Shown: positions 53,138 to 62,477 of the stretch, piece after piece
How positions within the stretch are numbered: the stretch's first letter is position 1
Layout: every line of letters begins with the position of its first letter
DNA from: a bacterium
GTDB taxonomy: Bacteria > UBA8248
Assembly (NCBI GenBank): GCA_022828125.1
Contig: JAJEJD010000018.1
Location: 1-64,000, forward strand
Direction of reading: 5' to 3'
DNA: 64,000 bases
Notes under the pieces: model-generated
The model's input: the letters and a program-made list of their open reading frames with translations, nothing else
Told to the model about the DNA's origin: nothing
The model's database searches: none
Translations under genes and position numbers: made by a program

Positions 53138-53898
53138 AGCGCGCTGCTGCCGCCGTCGAGGTATATCGTCTGCCCGGTCATATAGTCGCTCTGGGGGCCG
53201 CAAAGGTAGACGACGAGGGGCCGGATTTCTTCGAGTTCGCCGTAGCGCTTCATGGGAACGTAGCGCAGGAATTCCTCGCTCTGCGCCGGGTCGGCAATTC
53301 GATCGACCGTCATCGGGGTGGGGAAGCGGCCCGGCGCGATGTTGTTCACCTGAATGTTCTGCTCCGCAAGCTCTACGGCGAGCGCCTCGGTGAATCCTCT
53401 CACGCCTGCTTTTGACGCCGCATAGGCGACCTGGTTGGGGCGGCCCCGGCTGCCTGCGCCCGAGCCGAGGTTGACGATTTTGCCTCCTCCCGCCTCGAGC
53501 ATGAAGCGCACCGCCGCGCGGCAGCAGTAGAACATGCCGCTCAGGTTCAAGTCGATGGTCTGATGCCAGATTTCGTTCGTCATTTCGAGAATCGGGCTGG
53601 GGAGCGAGACGCCCGCGTTGTTGATGAGAATGTGCGGGCCGCCGAGTTCTTTGTTGACCTGCTCGAACAAAGCGTTCACACGAGCCGGATCCGTGACGTC
53701 GCAGACGGCGGGTCTGGCCCGTACGCCGAATTTCTCGCATTCCTTCGCGGTCTCGGCCATCGGCCCGGACTGCCTGCCGGTGAGGACGAGGTCCGCGCCC
53801 GCCTCCGCCAGTGCAACCGCCATCGAGGCGCCCAGTCCCTGGCCGCCGCCCGTGATGCAGGCTACCTTGCCACTTAAATCTACGCCGGGTGAGGTCAT
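53134..53898 (-). CDS. SDR-family oxidoreductase, canonical
   Basis: 254 aa from the ATG at 53898 (GGAGCAG upstream). Complete SDR signature: 'ITGGGQGLGASMA' cofactor loop, 'NNAGVS', 'YAASKAGVRG' with catalytic Tyr and Lys, and 'YLDGG' near the end. It converges on the preceding SDR and shares its stop bases. NAD(P)-dependent dehydrogenase, substrate unknown. Confidence 0.92.
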   Translation of the reverse strand: MTSPGVDLSGKVACITGGGQGLGASMAVALAEAGADLVLTGRQSGPMAETAKECEKFGVRARPAVCDVTDPARVNALFEQVNKELGGPHILINNAGVSLPSPILEMTNEIWHQTIDLNLSGMFYCCRAAVRFMLEAGGGKIVNLGSGAGSRGRPNQVAYAASKAGVRGFTEALAVELAEQNIQVNNIAPGRFPTPMTVDRIADPAQSEEFLRYVPMKRYGELEEIRPLVVYLCGPQSDYMTGQTIYLDGGSSAL

Positions 53899-54092
53899 AT
53901 CTGCTCCGCTTTTCAGTCCGCCCGGCGAAAGGCCCCGCGCCGCGATTACGTTTGCGCGCGCAAAGTCGCTGCGGGACTTTACCACCATGCGGTAGTGGGG
54001 TACATAAGGCATGGTTCAGCAATCAATTCGACAGACATTCTCTTCCACAATTTTGGCGAAGAGTCAAAGAGAACATCATTTGTGAGGATGCG

Positions 54093-55334
54093 ATGAGTCT
54101 CGCGCAGGCGCCTGCGGCGATCAGCAGCGAAAACATGGAGTTGCTCGGCTATCACGACCTGGAAGACAGGCCCGCCTTCAAAACGGCGATTCAGGAGGTG
54201 GACGGTCGGTTTTACCTTTACCTCTCGCAATTCTGGGTGAGTGGCTGGAGCATTCTCGACGTAACTGATCCCGAAGACCCCAAACTCCTCAAGTTCATCG
54301 AGGGGCCAGACAACACCTGGACGCTGCAGGTGCAGGTGGCGGATGGTTTGCTCATCACCTCCCTGGAGAGAATCCCTCCCGGCTGGGGGCCGAGACCCGA
54401 GGATCCGCCCGAGGCCGAGGGCGTCTACATCTGGGACGTGAAAAAAGACCCCGCTGATCCGCAGCTTCTCTCCCACTGGCAGACGGGGGCCGACGGGACG
54501 CACAGGAATTTTTATAACGGCGGCCGCTACGCCCATCTCTCCGCATACGCGCCCGGCTATGACGGGAACATCTACCGCATTCTGGATCTGGCCGATCCCC
54601 GAAATCCCAAAGAAGCGGGCCGCTTCTGGCTGCCCGAGCAGGAGGGGGTTGAAACCGATATGTCGGACGACTGGAGCGAGGGAATGCGCGTGTTCCAGCA
54701 TGGTCCGGCCCATGCGGAAAACGGGCGTGCTTATTTACCGTATGCCCGCGGCGGATTCGTAATCGCGGATATAGAAGACATCTCGAACCCCAAGCTCGTC
54801 AGCCGCTTCAACGTCTATCCGCCGCTGGGCAGCGCGATCGCCGTGCACACGGCGTATCCCTATCTCAATCGGGGGTTCGCCATCATCAACAGCGAGGCGC
54901 TCAAGGAGAATTGCGACGAGCCGCTCAACTACACGGCGATCATCGACATCGAAGACGAAGCGGAGCCGAGACTCATGTCGCTTTTCCCGGTGCCCGAGCC
55001 GCCGCCGGGCTATTCCCACAAGAGTTTCTGTGAGCGCGGCGGGCGCTTCGGCCCGCACAACCAGCACCACCCCCAGGGGCTCGATTGTTTAGAGCAAAGG
55101 GAAGACCGCGTCTATCTGACGTATTTCAACGCAGGCCTCAGGGTCTATGACATCTCCGAACCCATCCACCCGCGTGAGATCGCGCACTACATCCCCGCCG
55201 ACCCGGCGAAACGTCTCGGCATGCTGCCCAAGACGCTCGTCACCCAGAGCGAGGACGTCATCGTGGACAGGCGCGGGATCATTTACGTGACGGACAAGAA
55301 CCACGGACTTCATATTTTGCGTTGCACCGTTTAG
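54093..55334 (+). CDS. LVIVD-repeat (beta-propeller) protein
   Basis: 413 aa from the ATG at 54093; TGAGGATG just upstream is a reasonable ribosome binding site. At least six LVIVD-type repeats ('WSILDVTDPEDPKLL', 'VYIWDVKKDPADPQLL', 'IYRILDLADPRNPKEA', 'FVIADIEDISNPKLV', 'TAIIDIEDEAEPRLM', 'LRVYDISEPIHPREI') make a propeller; five cysteines and several histidines ('NQHHP') occur near the end. No signal peptide is seen. The gene for a cyclase follows after 20 bases and probably shares the transcript. Function unknown, likely enzyme or binding scaffold. Confidence 0.8.
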   Translation: MSLAQAPAAISSENMELLGYHDLEDRPAFKTAIQEVDGRFYLYLSQFWVSGWSILDVTDPEDPKLLKFIEGPDNTWTLQVQVADGLLITSLERIPPGWGPRPEDPPEAEGVYIWDVKKDPADPQLLSHWQTGADGTHRNFYNGGRYAHLSAYAPGYDGNIYRILDLADPRNPKEAGRFWLPEQEGVETDMSDDWSEGMRVFQHGPAHAENGRAYLPYARGGFVIADIEDISNPKLVSRFNVYPPLGSAIAVHTAYPYLNRGFAIINSEALKENCDEPLNYTAIIDIEDEAEPRLMSLFPVPEPPPGYSHKSFCERGGRFGPHNQHHPQGLDCLEQREDRVYLTYFNAGLRVYDISEPIHPREIAHYIPADPAKRLGMLPKTLVTQSEDVIVDRRGIIYVTDKNHGLHILRCTV

Positions 55335-55354
55335 GCGAAAAGGAGAAAAATTCT

Positions 55355-56044
55355 ATGCCTACGATCGTTGACCTTTCACGAGAGATCTATCATCGCACGC
55401 CCGCATATCCGGGCCAGCCGCCCATCCTCTACGCCGAGTGGAAAAACCACGAAGAGGCCTTCAAGGACTCGGGCAACGTCTGGGGGAACGCCCTGAACTT
55501 CGTCACCATGCCCGAGCACGGCACCACGCATCTCGACGCGCCGCGTCATTTCCACCAGGACGCGCAGCCGATGAACGAGTACCCGCTCGAGAACTGTATC
55601 GTGCGCGGCATCTGCATCGATCTGCAGCATATTGAACCTAGGGCGGAAATCAGCTCGTCCGACTTGGACGAAGCGGTGAAGAAGACCGGCCTGTCGATTC
55701 CCCAGGGAGGCACCATCCTCCTCTGCACGGGCCATCACGCACGCACGTTCCCCACGAAGGCCTATGGGTCGGATAATCCGGGCATCAACGTGGAAGCCAC
55801 CGAATGGCTTGCGGATCAGGGAATCGTCCATTTCGGGATCGATTCCATGCGTCCCGGCCCCGAGGGCGATGTGAACGCCCTGGTGCACAAAACCTGCTGG
55901 GAGAGGGGGATTACCCACCTCGAAAGCCTTTGTAACTTGGAAGCGCTGCTCGGCAAGGGCGAGTTCCAGTTCATCTCTCTTCCTCTAAAGTTCCGTGAGG
56001 GAACAGGAAGTCCCGTTCGCGCCGTGGCGGTTCTCGACGATTAG
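55355..56044 (+). CDS. Cyclase family protein (kynurenine formamidase-like)
   Basis: 229 aa from the ATG at 55355 (AAGGAG upstream). It has the metal-binding cyclase signature 'HGTTHLDAPRHF' (His, Asp, His) and the second 'CTGHHARTFP' histidines. The family includes kynurenine formamidases and isatin hydrolases: metal-dependent hydrolysis of a ring amide or ester. It lies 20 bases after the LVIVD gene, suggesting a shared pathway. A strong terminator follows. Confidence 0.88.
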   Translation: MPTIVDLSREIYHRTPAYPGQPPILYAEWKNHEEAFKDSGNVWGNALNFVTMPEHGTTHLDAPRHFHQDAQPMNEYPLENCIVRGICIDLQHIEPRAEISSSDLDEAVKKTGLSIPQGGTILLCTGHHARTFPTKAYGSDNPGINVEATEWLADQGIVHFGIDSMRPGPEGDVNALVHKTCWERGITHLESLCNLEALLGKGEFQFISLPLKFREGTGSPVRAVAVLDD

Positions 56045-56053
56045 TTCGTATTC

Positions 56054-56092
56054 CGGGGTCCTTGTCGCCTGATGGCAAGGACCCCGCCTTTT
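56054..56092 (+). terminator. Rho-independent terminator after the cyclase gene
   Basis: An 11-bp stem CGGGGTCCTTG / CAAGGACCCCG with a short loop, followed by TTTT, 9 bases after the stop. Confidence 0.88.
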
Positions 56093-56179
56093 CGATGAAT
56101 GGTCAAAATATGATAGGCTAGGCGTCTATCTTCGACATCCGCCCCGGGGAGGGGAGTTTTCAAGCCCTCCACAGAGCCT

Positions 56180-56914
56180 ATGCCAGAGTCTCCCAAGCCC
56201 CGATCGGAGTATGCGCTCGAACTGGGACGACGTATCGAACGCGCGCGTGAGCGCAAGGGGTTGAACCGCAACCAATTGGCGCGCGCCGCCGGAGTCACGT
56301 GGGCGAATCTCACACGCTATGAGCAAGGCCAGAACGAACCGAGCGCAGGCAAACTGTTTGAAATCGCAAAAGTGCTCGACGTGTCCGGCGATTGGCTGCT
56401 GGGTCGAACCGGCGCGCCGGAGATTCCAGGCGCCGGGCCTTTGGACGTCACCTTGAGCATGAGTGATAACTTGCTGGCGCCGGGCAAGGTGAGCGATGCG
56501 GAGTTTCGCGCCGTGCCTTTGGTGTCGGGTTCCATCGCGGCGGGCAGCGCCAGAATCGTGGATGAGCAAATCGAGGAATACGCTCTTATCCATGTTTCTC
56601 AAATTGCAGGGCGTGGGGATTTGGTATCCGTCCGAGTAGACCGTCAGATGGGCCGCAGTATGATTCCCACGATACAGCCGGGCGCCGTGGTCGTCATCGA
56701 TCGCCGTGACAAGGCGATCGTTCCCAATGGCATTTACGCCGTTCGGGATGAATCCGGCGGGTGTACGCTGAAGCGGCTGCAGTGGACCCCGCCTCGTCTA
56801 TGGCTGGTGCCCGAGAATCGTGAAGACGTCGTCACGCATATTGATTTGGACGGGGAAGAGCCCGCCGATAGAATCGTGGGCCGCGTCGTCTGGGCCTACC
56901 AGCCGCTCGCCTGA
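56180..56914 (+). CDS. LexA/CI-like transcriptional repressor (XRE HTH + S24 peptidase)
   Basis: 244 aa. The N-terminal XRE helix-turn-helix (residues ~10-65: 'GLNRNQLARAAGVTWANLTRYEQGQ') is followed by an S24 peptidase domain: the catalytic Ser is in 'GRSMIPTIQPG', and a lysine in 'CTLKRLQ' is the likely partner. The region 'AVPLVSGSIAAGSA' holds a possible cleavage site. Similar to phage CI/LexA-type SOS- or prophage-regulated repressors. Not linked to obvious phage genes here. Confidence 0.85.
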   Translation: MPESPKPRSEYALELGRRIERARERKGLNRNQLARAAGVTWANLTRYEQGQNEPSAGKLFEIAKVLDVSGDWLLGRTGAPEIPGAGPLDVTLSMSDNLLAPGKVSDAEFRAVPLVSGSIAAGSARIVDEQIEEYALIHVSQIAGRGDLVSVRVDRQMGRSMIPTIQPGAVVVIDRRDKAIVPNGIYAVRDESGGCTLKRLQWTPPRLWLVPENREDVVTHIDLDGEEPADRIVGRVVWAYQPLA

Positions 56915-56939
56915 GAGGGCTTTTTCAAACATTCCTAAA

Positions 56940-57932
56940 CTAGGAGTCCATCAACTCCTTACATTTTTCCGTGAGAGCGGGGATGACTTTCTTGTAGTCG
57001 CCCACGATGCCGTAGCGCGCGCGCTGGAAGATGGGCGCTTCGGCGTCCGTGTTGATGGCCACGATGTTCTTGCTCGGCCCCGCCCCGACCATGTGCTGCA
57101 TGGCGCCTGATATGCCGACGGCGATATAGAGATTGGGGCTCACGATCTTGCCCGTCTGGCCCACCTGCATAGGCGTCGGCACCCAGCCGGCGTCGACGGC
57201 GGCGCGGCTCGCGCCCACGGCCGCTTTGAGCACCTTGGCGAGATCCTGAAGGTATTCGAAATTCTCCGGCCCTCCCAAACCGCGTCCGCCGCTCACGACG
57301 ATTTCCGCATCTTCGAGACGCACGCCTTCTGCTTCCACCTTTTTCGCCTCCACGAAATTCATGCGAATTTCGTCTGCGTCCACGGAAACGCCGATTTCCA
57401 TGAACTCTCCCTCGCGGCCCTCTTCGATATCGGCCAGCGGCAGGGCTTTCGCGCGCGTGGACGCGATGGAGAGTGAATCCGTTTTCGAGCGGACGTGGCT
57501 GATGGCGCTGCCCCCGTGCACTGGACGGATGGCGGCGAGCTTTCCGTCCTCAATCGAGAGGTCCGTGCAGTCGTGCGCGTAGCTTGCCCCATGCCGGAAA
57601 GCGAGCCTGGGCGCCACGTCCCGCCCCATGGAGGTATTGGCGACGAGGAAGATGTTCGGGTTCTCTTCTCCGAGGACGGCGTCGATGACTTTCAGATAAG
57701 CTGCATTGGTGTATCCATCCAGAATATCCGACTCGGCCGCCAGCACCTTGTCGGCTCCCAGGGCGATGAGTCCTTTCGCCAGTTCATGCGTGCCCGCACC
57801 GCCGAGGAGGAGAGCGACCAGGGAACCGCCTTTTTCGTCGGCGAGTTTTCGTCCGATACCGCAAAGCTCACTGCTCACGAGCGCGAGTTTGTCTCCCGCG
57901 CGCTCAGCCAGAATGAGGACGTTATTCGACAT
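56940..57932 (-). CDS. etfA: Electron transfer flavoprotein alpha subunit
   Basis: 330 aa, ATG. The FAD-binding C-terminal domain is intact: '[26 protein letters not shown]' and '[13 protein letters not shown]'. With EtfB it accepts electrons from acyl-CoA and other dehydrogenases and passes them to ETF-quinone oxidoreductase. It begins 18 bases after etfB on the same strand. Confidence 0.95.
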   Translation of the reverse strand: MSNNVLILAERAGDKLALVSSELCGIGRKLADEKGGSLVALLLGGAGTHELAKGLIALGADKVLAAESDILDGYTNAAYLKVIDAVLGEENPNIFLVANTSMGRDVAPRLAFRHGASYAHDCTDLSIEDGKLAAIRPVHGGSAISHVRSKTDSLSIASTRAKALPLADIEEGREGEFMEIGVSVDADEIRMNFVEAKKVEAEGVRLEDAEIVVSGGRGLGGPENFEYLQDLAKVLKAAVGASRAAVDAGWVPTPMQVGQTGKIVSPNLYIAVGISGAMQHMVGAGPSKNIVAINTDAEAPIFQRARYGIVGDYKKVIPALTEKCKELMDS

Positions 57933-57950
57933 GATGTTGTCTTTTCTCCC

Positions 57951-58751
57951 TTAGATGATTTTATCTTCACGAAGGCGTAGGGCCAGAGCGCCGGCTGCTT
58001 CTTCGAGTGATTCGCCTTCGATGAATTCGCAGTTCCCGTCAAAAACGGGTTTGTAGAATTTGGTGACTTCAAAAGTGGCCGCCTCTTTTCCGACCGATGT
58101 GGGGTCGATTCCGACGTCCGCCGCGCCCCAGACGGGAATCTGCTTGCGCGACGCCATCAGGATGCCTTTCACCGAGGGGAGGCGGGGCGTATTGATCTCG
58201 TTGCTGGCGGTGAGCAGGCACGGGGTCGATACTTCCACGACCTCCACGCCGTCCTCCAGGGCGCGTTCGCACTGGAGCCCCGAGTCGGTTTTCTCCACTT
58301 TTTGTAGCTGGCTTACGCTCGGAAGGTCGAGCGCTTCCGCGAGGGCGAGGGCGGTGGTGCCATAGCTCCAGTCACTGCTCAGCCTGCCGCAGAGAATGAC
58401 GTCAAAACCGTCGATCTTTTGAATCGCGCCCGCCAGAATCCGCGCCGTGGCGAAGGCGTCGGAACCCTCAAAGGCCTCGTCCTGGAGCAAAACGGCTTCA
58501 TCGCATCCCATGGCCAGGCATTTTTTGAGTCCGTCCCTGGTTTTTTCGTCGCCCATCGTCACGACGGTGACTTTTCCGCCGTGTTCCTCCTTGAGGTTGA
58601 TGGCCGCCTCGACGGCGTTTTCGCAAAAGCCGTTGATGACGGGCGATACGTTCGCGGGCGGGATAACGTCCAGCTTCTCCTCATCTACCTTGAAATCGCG
58701 GGGAGGGATGTCGGGGTCTTGTACTTGCTTGATGCAGACGATGATATCCAA
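57951..58751 (-). CDS. etfB: Electron transfer flavoprotein beta subunit
   Basis: 266 aa, ATG at 58751. Standard EtfB: 'IIVCIKQVQDPDI' start, 'NPFCENAVEAAINLKE' type region ('GFCENAVEAA'), 'CGRLSSDWSYGTTALALAEAL', binding AMP at the ETF heterodimer. Upstream a ~297-base spacer to the divergent Mrp gene holds the operon promoter. Confidence 0.95.
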   Translation of the reverse strand: MDIIVCIKQVQDPDIPPRDFKVDEEKLDVIPPANVSPVINGFCENAVEAAINLKEEHGGKVTVVTMGDEKTRDGLKKCLAMGCDEAVLLQDEAFEGSDAFATARILAGAIQKIDGFDVILCGRLSSDWSYGTTALALAEALDLPSVSQLQKVEKTDSGLQCERALEDGVEVVEVSTPCLLTASNEINTPRLPSVKGILMASRKQIPVWGAADVGIDPTSVGKEAATFEVTKFYKPVFDGNCEFIEGESLEEAAGALALRLREDKII

Positions 58752-59048
58752 AGGGTTGAATCTCCTAATTCTCGCCGGATCGAATCCGAAATGGTTGTTT
58801 GAAGTGCTCGGATATGTTCTGAATCAACAAAACGAGACGGCCTAAAAATAATGAGATGGAGTCGATGCGTCAACCGAGAAAGGCGTTTTTCCCGATTTTG
58901 CGCGATCCGTAAAATATTGGTTCCGCTTTCACGTTTGACACTCAAAAAAATCCGGGGGATAAGATGAAAACTGATTGATGTGAGAATTCCGCTTGTCGGC
59001 AAGCGATTTTTCAGCGCGTGTCCCATTTTGGATTAGAGGATTCCTTCA
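58752..59048. other. Divergent promoter spacer between etfB and the Mrp gene
   Basis: No gene or RNA recognised. AT-richer than the flanks and should hold both promoters, which I could not place confidently. Confidence 0.5.
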
Positions 59049-60140
59049 ATGGCAGAAGCTACCGAAGCCCAGATTATCGAGGCCCTGAAAAAGGTGCGAG
59101 ATCCCGAGGTCGGGAAAGATCTCGTGAGCCTCAACATGATCAAGGACGTGCAGATTTGTGGTGATGCGGTCGCCTTCACACTGCAGTTGACCACACCCGC
59201 GCATCCGCGCAAGGAAGAGTTCGAGCAGGAGTGCAAGCTGGCCGTCGGCTCTTTGGAGAACGTGAATTCGGTGAACGTCCGGGTGACGAGCCACGTCACC
59301 GCGCGTCCCTCGATGGCGGGCAAAATGGACGTCGCGGGTGTGAAGAACATCATCGCCATAGCGAGCGGGAAGGGCGGGGTTGGCAAGTCCACCGTGGCGG
59401 TGAACGTTGCGCTCGCCCTGAGCAGTGAAGGCGCGAAGGTGGGGGTGCTCGACGCGGACATATACGGGCCGAGCCAGCCCCTGATGCTCGGAATCCCGGC
59501 CGCGCGGCCCATCGCCGAGGAGGAGAACAAGATAAGGCCCCTGGAGGCGCACGGTCTCAAAGTCATGTCGATGGGGTTTCTGGTCGATGAGGACAGCCCC
59601 GTCATCTGGCGCGGCCCCATGGTCATGCGGGCGCTCGTGCAGTTTTTGAGCGAGACGATTTGGGGGGAACTCGACTATCTGGTTCTGGACCTGCCGCCCG
59701 GCACCGGAGACGCGCAACTGACCATCGTTCAGCAGGTATCCCTGGCGGGCGCCGTCATCGTCAGCACGCCGCAGGACATCGCTCTTCTCGATGCGCGCAA
59801 GGGCCTGCAGATGTTCCGGAAAACCGACGTGCCCATTCTCGGGATCATCGAAAACATGAGCTACTACATGTGCCCCGAATGCGGGCATCGCGAGAACATC
59901 TTCGACACGGGCGGCGGGGAGAAGGCCTCCCAGCGCTACGAAGTCCCGTTCTTGGGCGCCGTTCCACTCGACATTAAGGTGAGGCTGGGGGGAGACTTCG
60001 GCGTGCCCGTCGTAGCGGGAGAGCCGGATCACCCAACAGCCAGGGCGTTTCGAGAGGCGGCCAGAAAAGTGGCCGAGCAGGTGGCCATCGCCAACGCCTC
60101 GGGGCCCATATCGGTGCCCGAACTCAAGATCATCGGATAG
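59049..60140 (+). CDS. apbC: Mrp/NBP35-type Fe-S carrier P-loop ATPase
   Basis: 363 aa. An N-terminal MIP18/DUF59 domain (residues 1-80; 'VRDPEVGKDLVSLNMI') is followed by a ParA/MinD-like ATPase with the deviant Walker A 'SGKGGVGKST', 'DADIYGPSQP', 'DLPPGTGDAQL', and the C-terminal CxxC 'MCPECGH' that bridges a [4Fe-4S] cluster between two subunits. It is an iron-sulfur cluster scaffold or carrier. It is monocistronic, though close to the 2-hydroxyacid dehydrogenase. Confidence 0.95.
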   Translation: MAEATEAQIIEALKKVRDPEVGKDLVSLNMIKDVQICGDAVAFTLQLTTPAHPRKEEFEQECKLAVGSLENVNSVNVRVTSHVTARPSMAGKMDVAGVKNIIAIASGKGGVGKSTVAVNVALALSSEGAKVGVLDADIYGPSQPLMLGIPAARPIAEEENKIRPLEAHGLKVMSMGFLVDEDSPVIWRGPMVMRALVQFLSETIWGELDYLVLDLPPGTGDAQLTIVQQVSLAGAVIVSTPQDIALLDARKGLQMFRKTDVPILGIIENMSYYMCPECGHRENIFDTGGGEKASQRYEVPFLGAVPLDIKVRLGGDFGVPVVAGEPDHPTARAFREAARKVAEQVAIANASGPISVPELKIIG

Positions 60141-60299
60141 AAGAGTTAGCGATAGCGTGTGCCTCCATGCCGGAAGGCCAAGTTCGCAAATTCGAATGAG
60201 ATCAGCGAATTATCTTTAAGCCCATCAGTCGTTTCGTTCATTTGTGTGGCTTTTCTCCGGCGAGGCGAGTGGGCGAATTTTCATTAGAGGAAGGTAATC

Positions 60300-61247
60300 A
60301 TGGCGAAAGTAGTGTTGATCGATCCGCTTTATTCGACGCCTGCGTGGAACGTGGCTTCCGACTGGCTGGGCGCGGAGCACGAGGTTGTCGCTCCGGCCGA
60401 GTACACGCCTGAGGCCATCGAGCCGCTGCTGCCGGAGTCGGAAGGCATTCTCACCGTGTTCCGGCCCGTCTCGCCCGAGATGATGGACATGGCTCCGAAC
60501 CTCAAGGTGGTCGCCAAACCGGGTGCCGGCGTGGACAACATCGACGTCGATGCGGCGAACGAGCGCGGCGTCATGGTGTGCAACGTCGAGGGCGTGCGGG
60601 GGCGCTCCGTGGCGGAGCACGCTTTTTTCATGGCGCTTTATGTCGCGCGCCACGCCTGGATGCGGGATGAGCAGGAAACCTGGGAGCACGTGCCCGCCGT
60701 GCAGTTGGGCGGCAAATCGCTCGGCATCGTGGGCCTTGGGGATATCGGCCGGAGGGCGGCGCGCATCGGCCATGGTTTCGGCATGGAACTACTCATCAAC
60801 ACGCGGACGGAGGATCCCTCCTACGTGCCGGAAGCGAAACTCGAGTTCATGTCGTTCGACGCGCTCTTGCCTCGGGCCGATTTCCTGATTCTGTGCATGC
60901 CCCTGGCGCCCGAGATGCGGGGCATCATGAACAGGGAAAATCTCTTGAAAATGAAGGCAGACGCCATTCTCATCAATGTTTCGAGAGGCCCCGCCGTGGT
61001 GAGTGACGACCTTCTGGAGGTGATGCGCGGCGGCCATCTCGCGGGTGCGGGGCTCGACGTCACCGATCCCGAGCCGCTGCCTAAGGACCATGGCCTGTGG
61101 GGGCTCGAGAACGTCATCATCAGCCCGCACCACGCTTCCCGGACGCCCGAGACGCAGGTCGCCGCCATGGACCGCACCGCGGAGAACATGCGTCTGGCCT
61201 TAGGTGGCCAAAGACCCGTAAACATCGTGAATCCAGGGGTCATGTAA
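60300..61247 (+). CDS. D-isomer-specific 2-hydroxyacid dehydrogenase
   Basis: 315 aa, ATG with GAGGAAGG upstream. Rossmann motif 'LGIVGLGDIGRRAARI', and catalytic Arg in 'INVSRGPAVV', Glu in 'DPEPLPKDH' and His in 'ISPHHASRTPE'. NAD(P)-linked reduction of a 2-oxo acid (phosphoglycerate, glyoxylate, hydroxypyruvate and others). No ACT or regulatory domain, so it is not a standard 3-phosphoglycerate dehydrogenase SerA. The EamA gene starts 52 bases downstream. Confidence 0.93.
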   Translation: MAKVVLIDPLYSTPAWNVASDWLGAEHEVVAPAEYTPEAIEPLLPESEGILTVFRPVSPEMMDMAPNLKVVAKPGAGVDNIDVDAANERGVMVCNVEGVRGRSVAEHAFFMALYVARHAWMRDEQETWEHVPAVQLGGKSLGIVGLGDIGRRAARIGHGFGMELLINTRTEDPSYVPEAKLEFMSFDALLPRADFLILCMPLAPEMRGIMNRENLLKMKADAILINVSRGPAVVSDDLLEVMRGGHLAGAGLDVTDPEPLPKDHGLWGLENVIISPHHASRTPETQVAAMDRTAENMRLALGGQRPVNIVNPGVM

Positions 61248-61299
61248 GCGATTCCCCAAGCCGGACAGGCCGACGCAGGCCGGCCGGGTCGGAGTGTGA

Positions 61300-62157
61300 A
61301 TGCCATTTGAATTGGTTGCCCTGAGCCCGGCCATCTTCTTCGCCCTCTCGAGCATCATGACCAGGAGAGGGCTGGACGGCAGCACGCCGCACACGGGCAG
61401 CCTGGTCGTCCTGATCATGCAGCTTGTTTTCTTCTCCGCCTGCCTGGTGGTCGTGGATTTCTCCCGGATATCGGTTTCGGTTCACTGGATCGCTTTTCTG
61501 GCGGCGGGGATTTCCTCGCCCGCGCTGTCGCTGATGTTCCTGTTTCGTTCGATCCAGAGGATCGGCGTCGCCTCCACCAGCCCCATCTCCAACACCCACC
61601 CCATTTTCGGGGCGTTCTGGGCCTTTCTGGTGCTGGGGGAACGCCCGCCCGCCGTCTTGTGGCTGGGTATCCTCGTCGTCGTGGCCGGTGTTTTCTGCAT
61701 GACGAGCGGGGGAGGTCCGCTCGCCAGAGGCCGCGTGCTGTTGTTGCCGGTCACCGCGGCGGCTTTTATGGGGCTCGCCCACACGTTCAGGAAAATGGGG
61801 CTCGGAGGCATGGAATCCCTTGTTTTCGGGGGGTTTCTGCAATCCGTCTCGGCATGCGCCCTGGGCCCTTTGATCCTGAAGGCGAGCACCGGGTGGAGCC
61901 CGTTCGTGTTCAACAAGGCCTCGCTCGGAAACTTCATCCTGGCGGGTCTCGCGATGGCCGCCGCCCAGTTGACGTTGATGGCCGCCCTGAGCATGGGGGA
62001 GGTGTCGCGCGTGACGCCCCTGGTGGCGACGGTGCCGCTCTTCATGCTCGTGCTGGCGCCCCTGATACTCGGCAGGCGCGAGCGGATCACCCCGCGCATC
62101 GTCCTGGGCGTGCTGATCACGGTGGCGGGCGTGATTCTGGTGACTTCGCTGCGCTAG
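61300..62157 (+). CDS. EamA-family (DMT) transporter, second copy
   Basis: 285 aa with about ten membrane helices in two EamA repeats. The first ends 'GVASTSPISNTHPIFGAFWAFLVLGERPP' and the second 'SRVTPLVATVPLFMLVLAPLILGRRE'. It is divergent from the copy at 45.4 kb but shares the fold. It follows the D-2-hydroxyacid dehydrogenase and may export a related metabolite; this is inference. Confidence 0.88.
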   Translation: MPFELVALSPAIFFALSSIMTRRGLDGSTPHTGSLVVLIMQLVFFSACLVVVDFSRISVSVHWIAFLAAGISSPALSLMFLFRSIQRIGVASTSPISNTHPIFGAFWAFLVLGERPPAVLWLGILVVVAGVFCMTSGGGPLARGRVLLLPVTAAAFMGLAHTFRKMGLGGMESLVFGGFLQSVSACALGPLILKASTGWSPFVFNKASLGNFILAGLAMAAAQLTLMAALSMGEVSRVTPLVATVPLFMLVLAPLILGRRERITPRIVLGVLITVAGVILVTSLR

Positions 62158-62477
62158 CCCGCAGTTCCCCGCATTTGCCCCTGTCGCGGGGCTCGAGGGC
62201 CATGGCAGAATTCCCCTGCGCCCGGATTCCGCGGCGTCAAAGCCCATGAAAAAATTTGTCGGAAATTTATCGAAAAACCCCGTGAATTTATCGAAATTTA
62301 TCGAATTTTTCGGAAATTCGACCCGGCTGCGCGTGTGGGAGTCCGCGTGGATGGCGCCGTGCGCGCCGCATCCTCGGATGAGGGCAAATGCGGGAAAATG
62401 CGTTCTCCATTGAGAGCCGAATCTTGAGCGTTCCTGAAATTGGCGCGGGGGATTTCCCGGCAGCAGGGAGAGGGTGC
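62158..62477. other. Spacer with AT-rich direct repeats
   Basis: No gene. At 62251-62320 three copies of ATTTATCGA (62265, 62286, 62296), plus GGAAATTCG, form a 70-base AT-rich tract in otherwise GC-rich DNA. It separates ordinary metabolic genes from the unrecognised pair at the window end. Confidence 0.6.

Noticed and set aside
62251-62320. ATTTATCGA repeats as a replication origin with iterons
   Set aside because: Only three imperfect copies, no DnaA boxes or replication gene seen nearby; kept only as an unexplained AT-rich tract.
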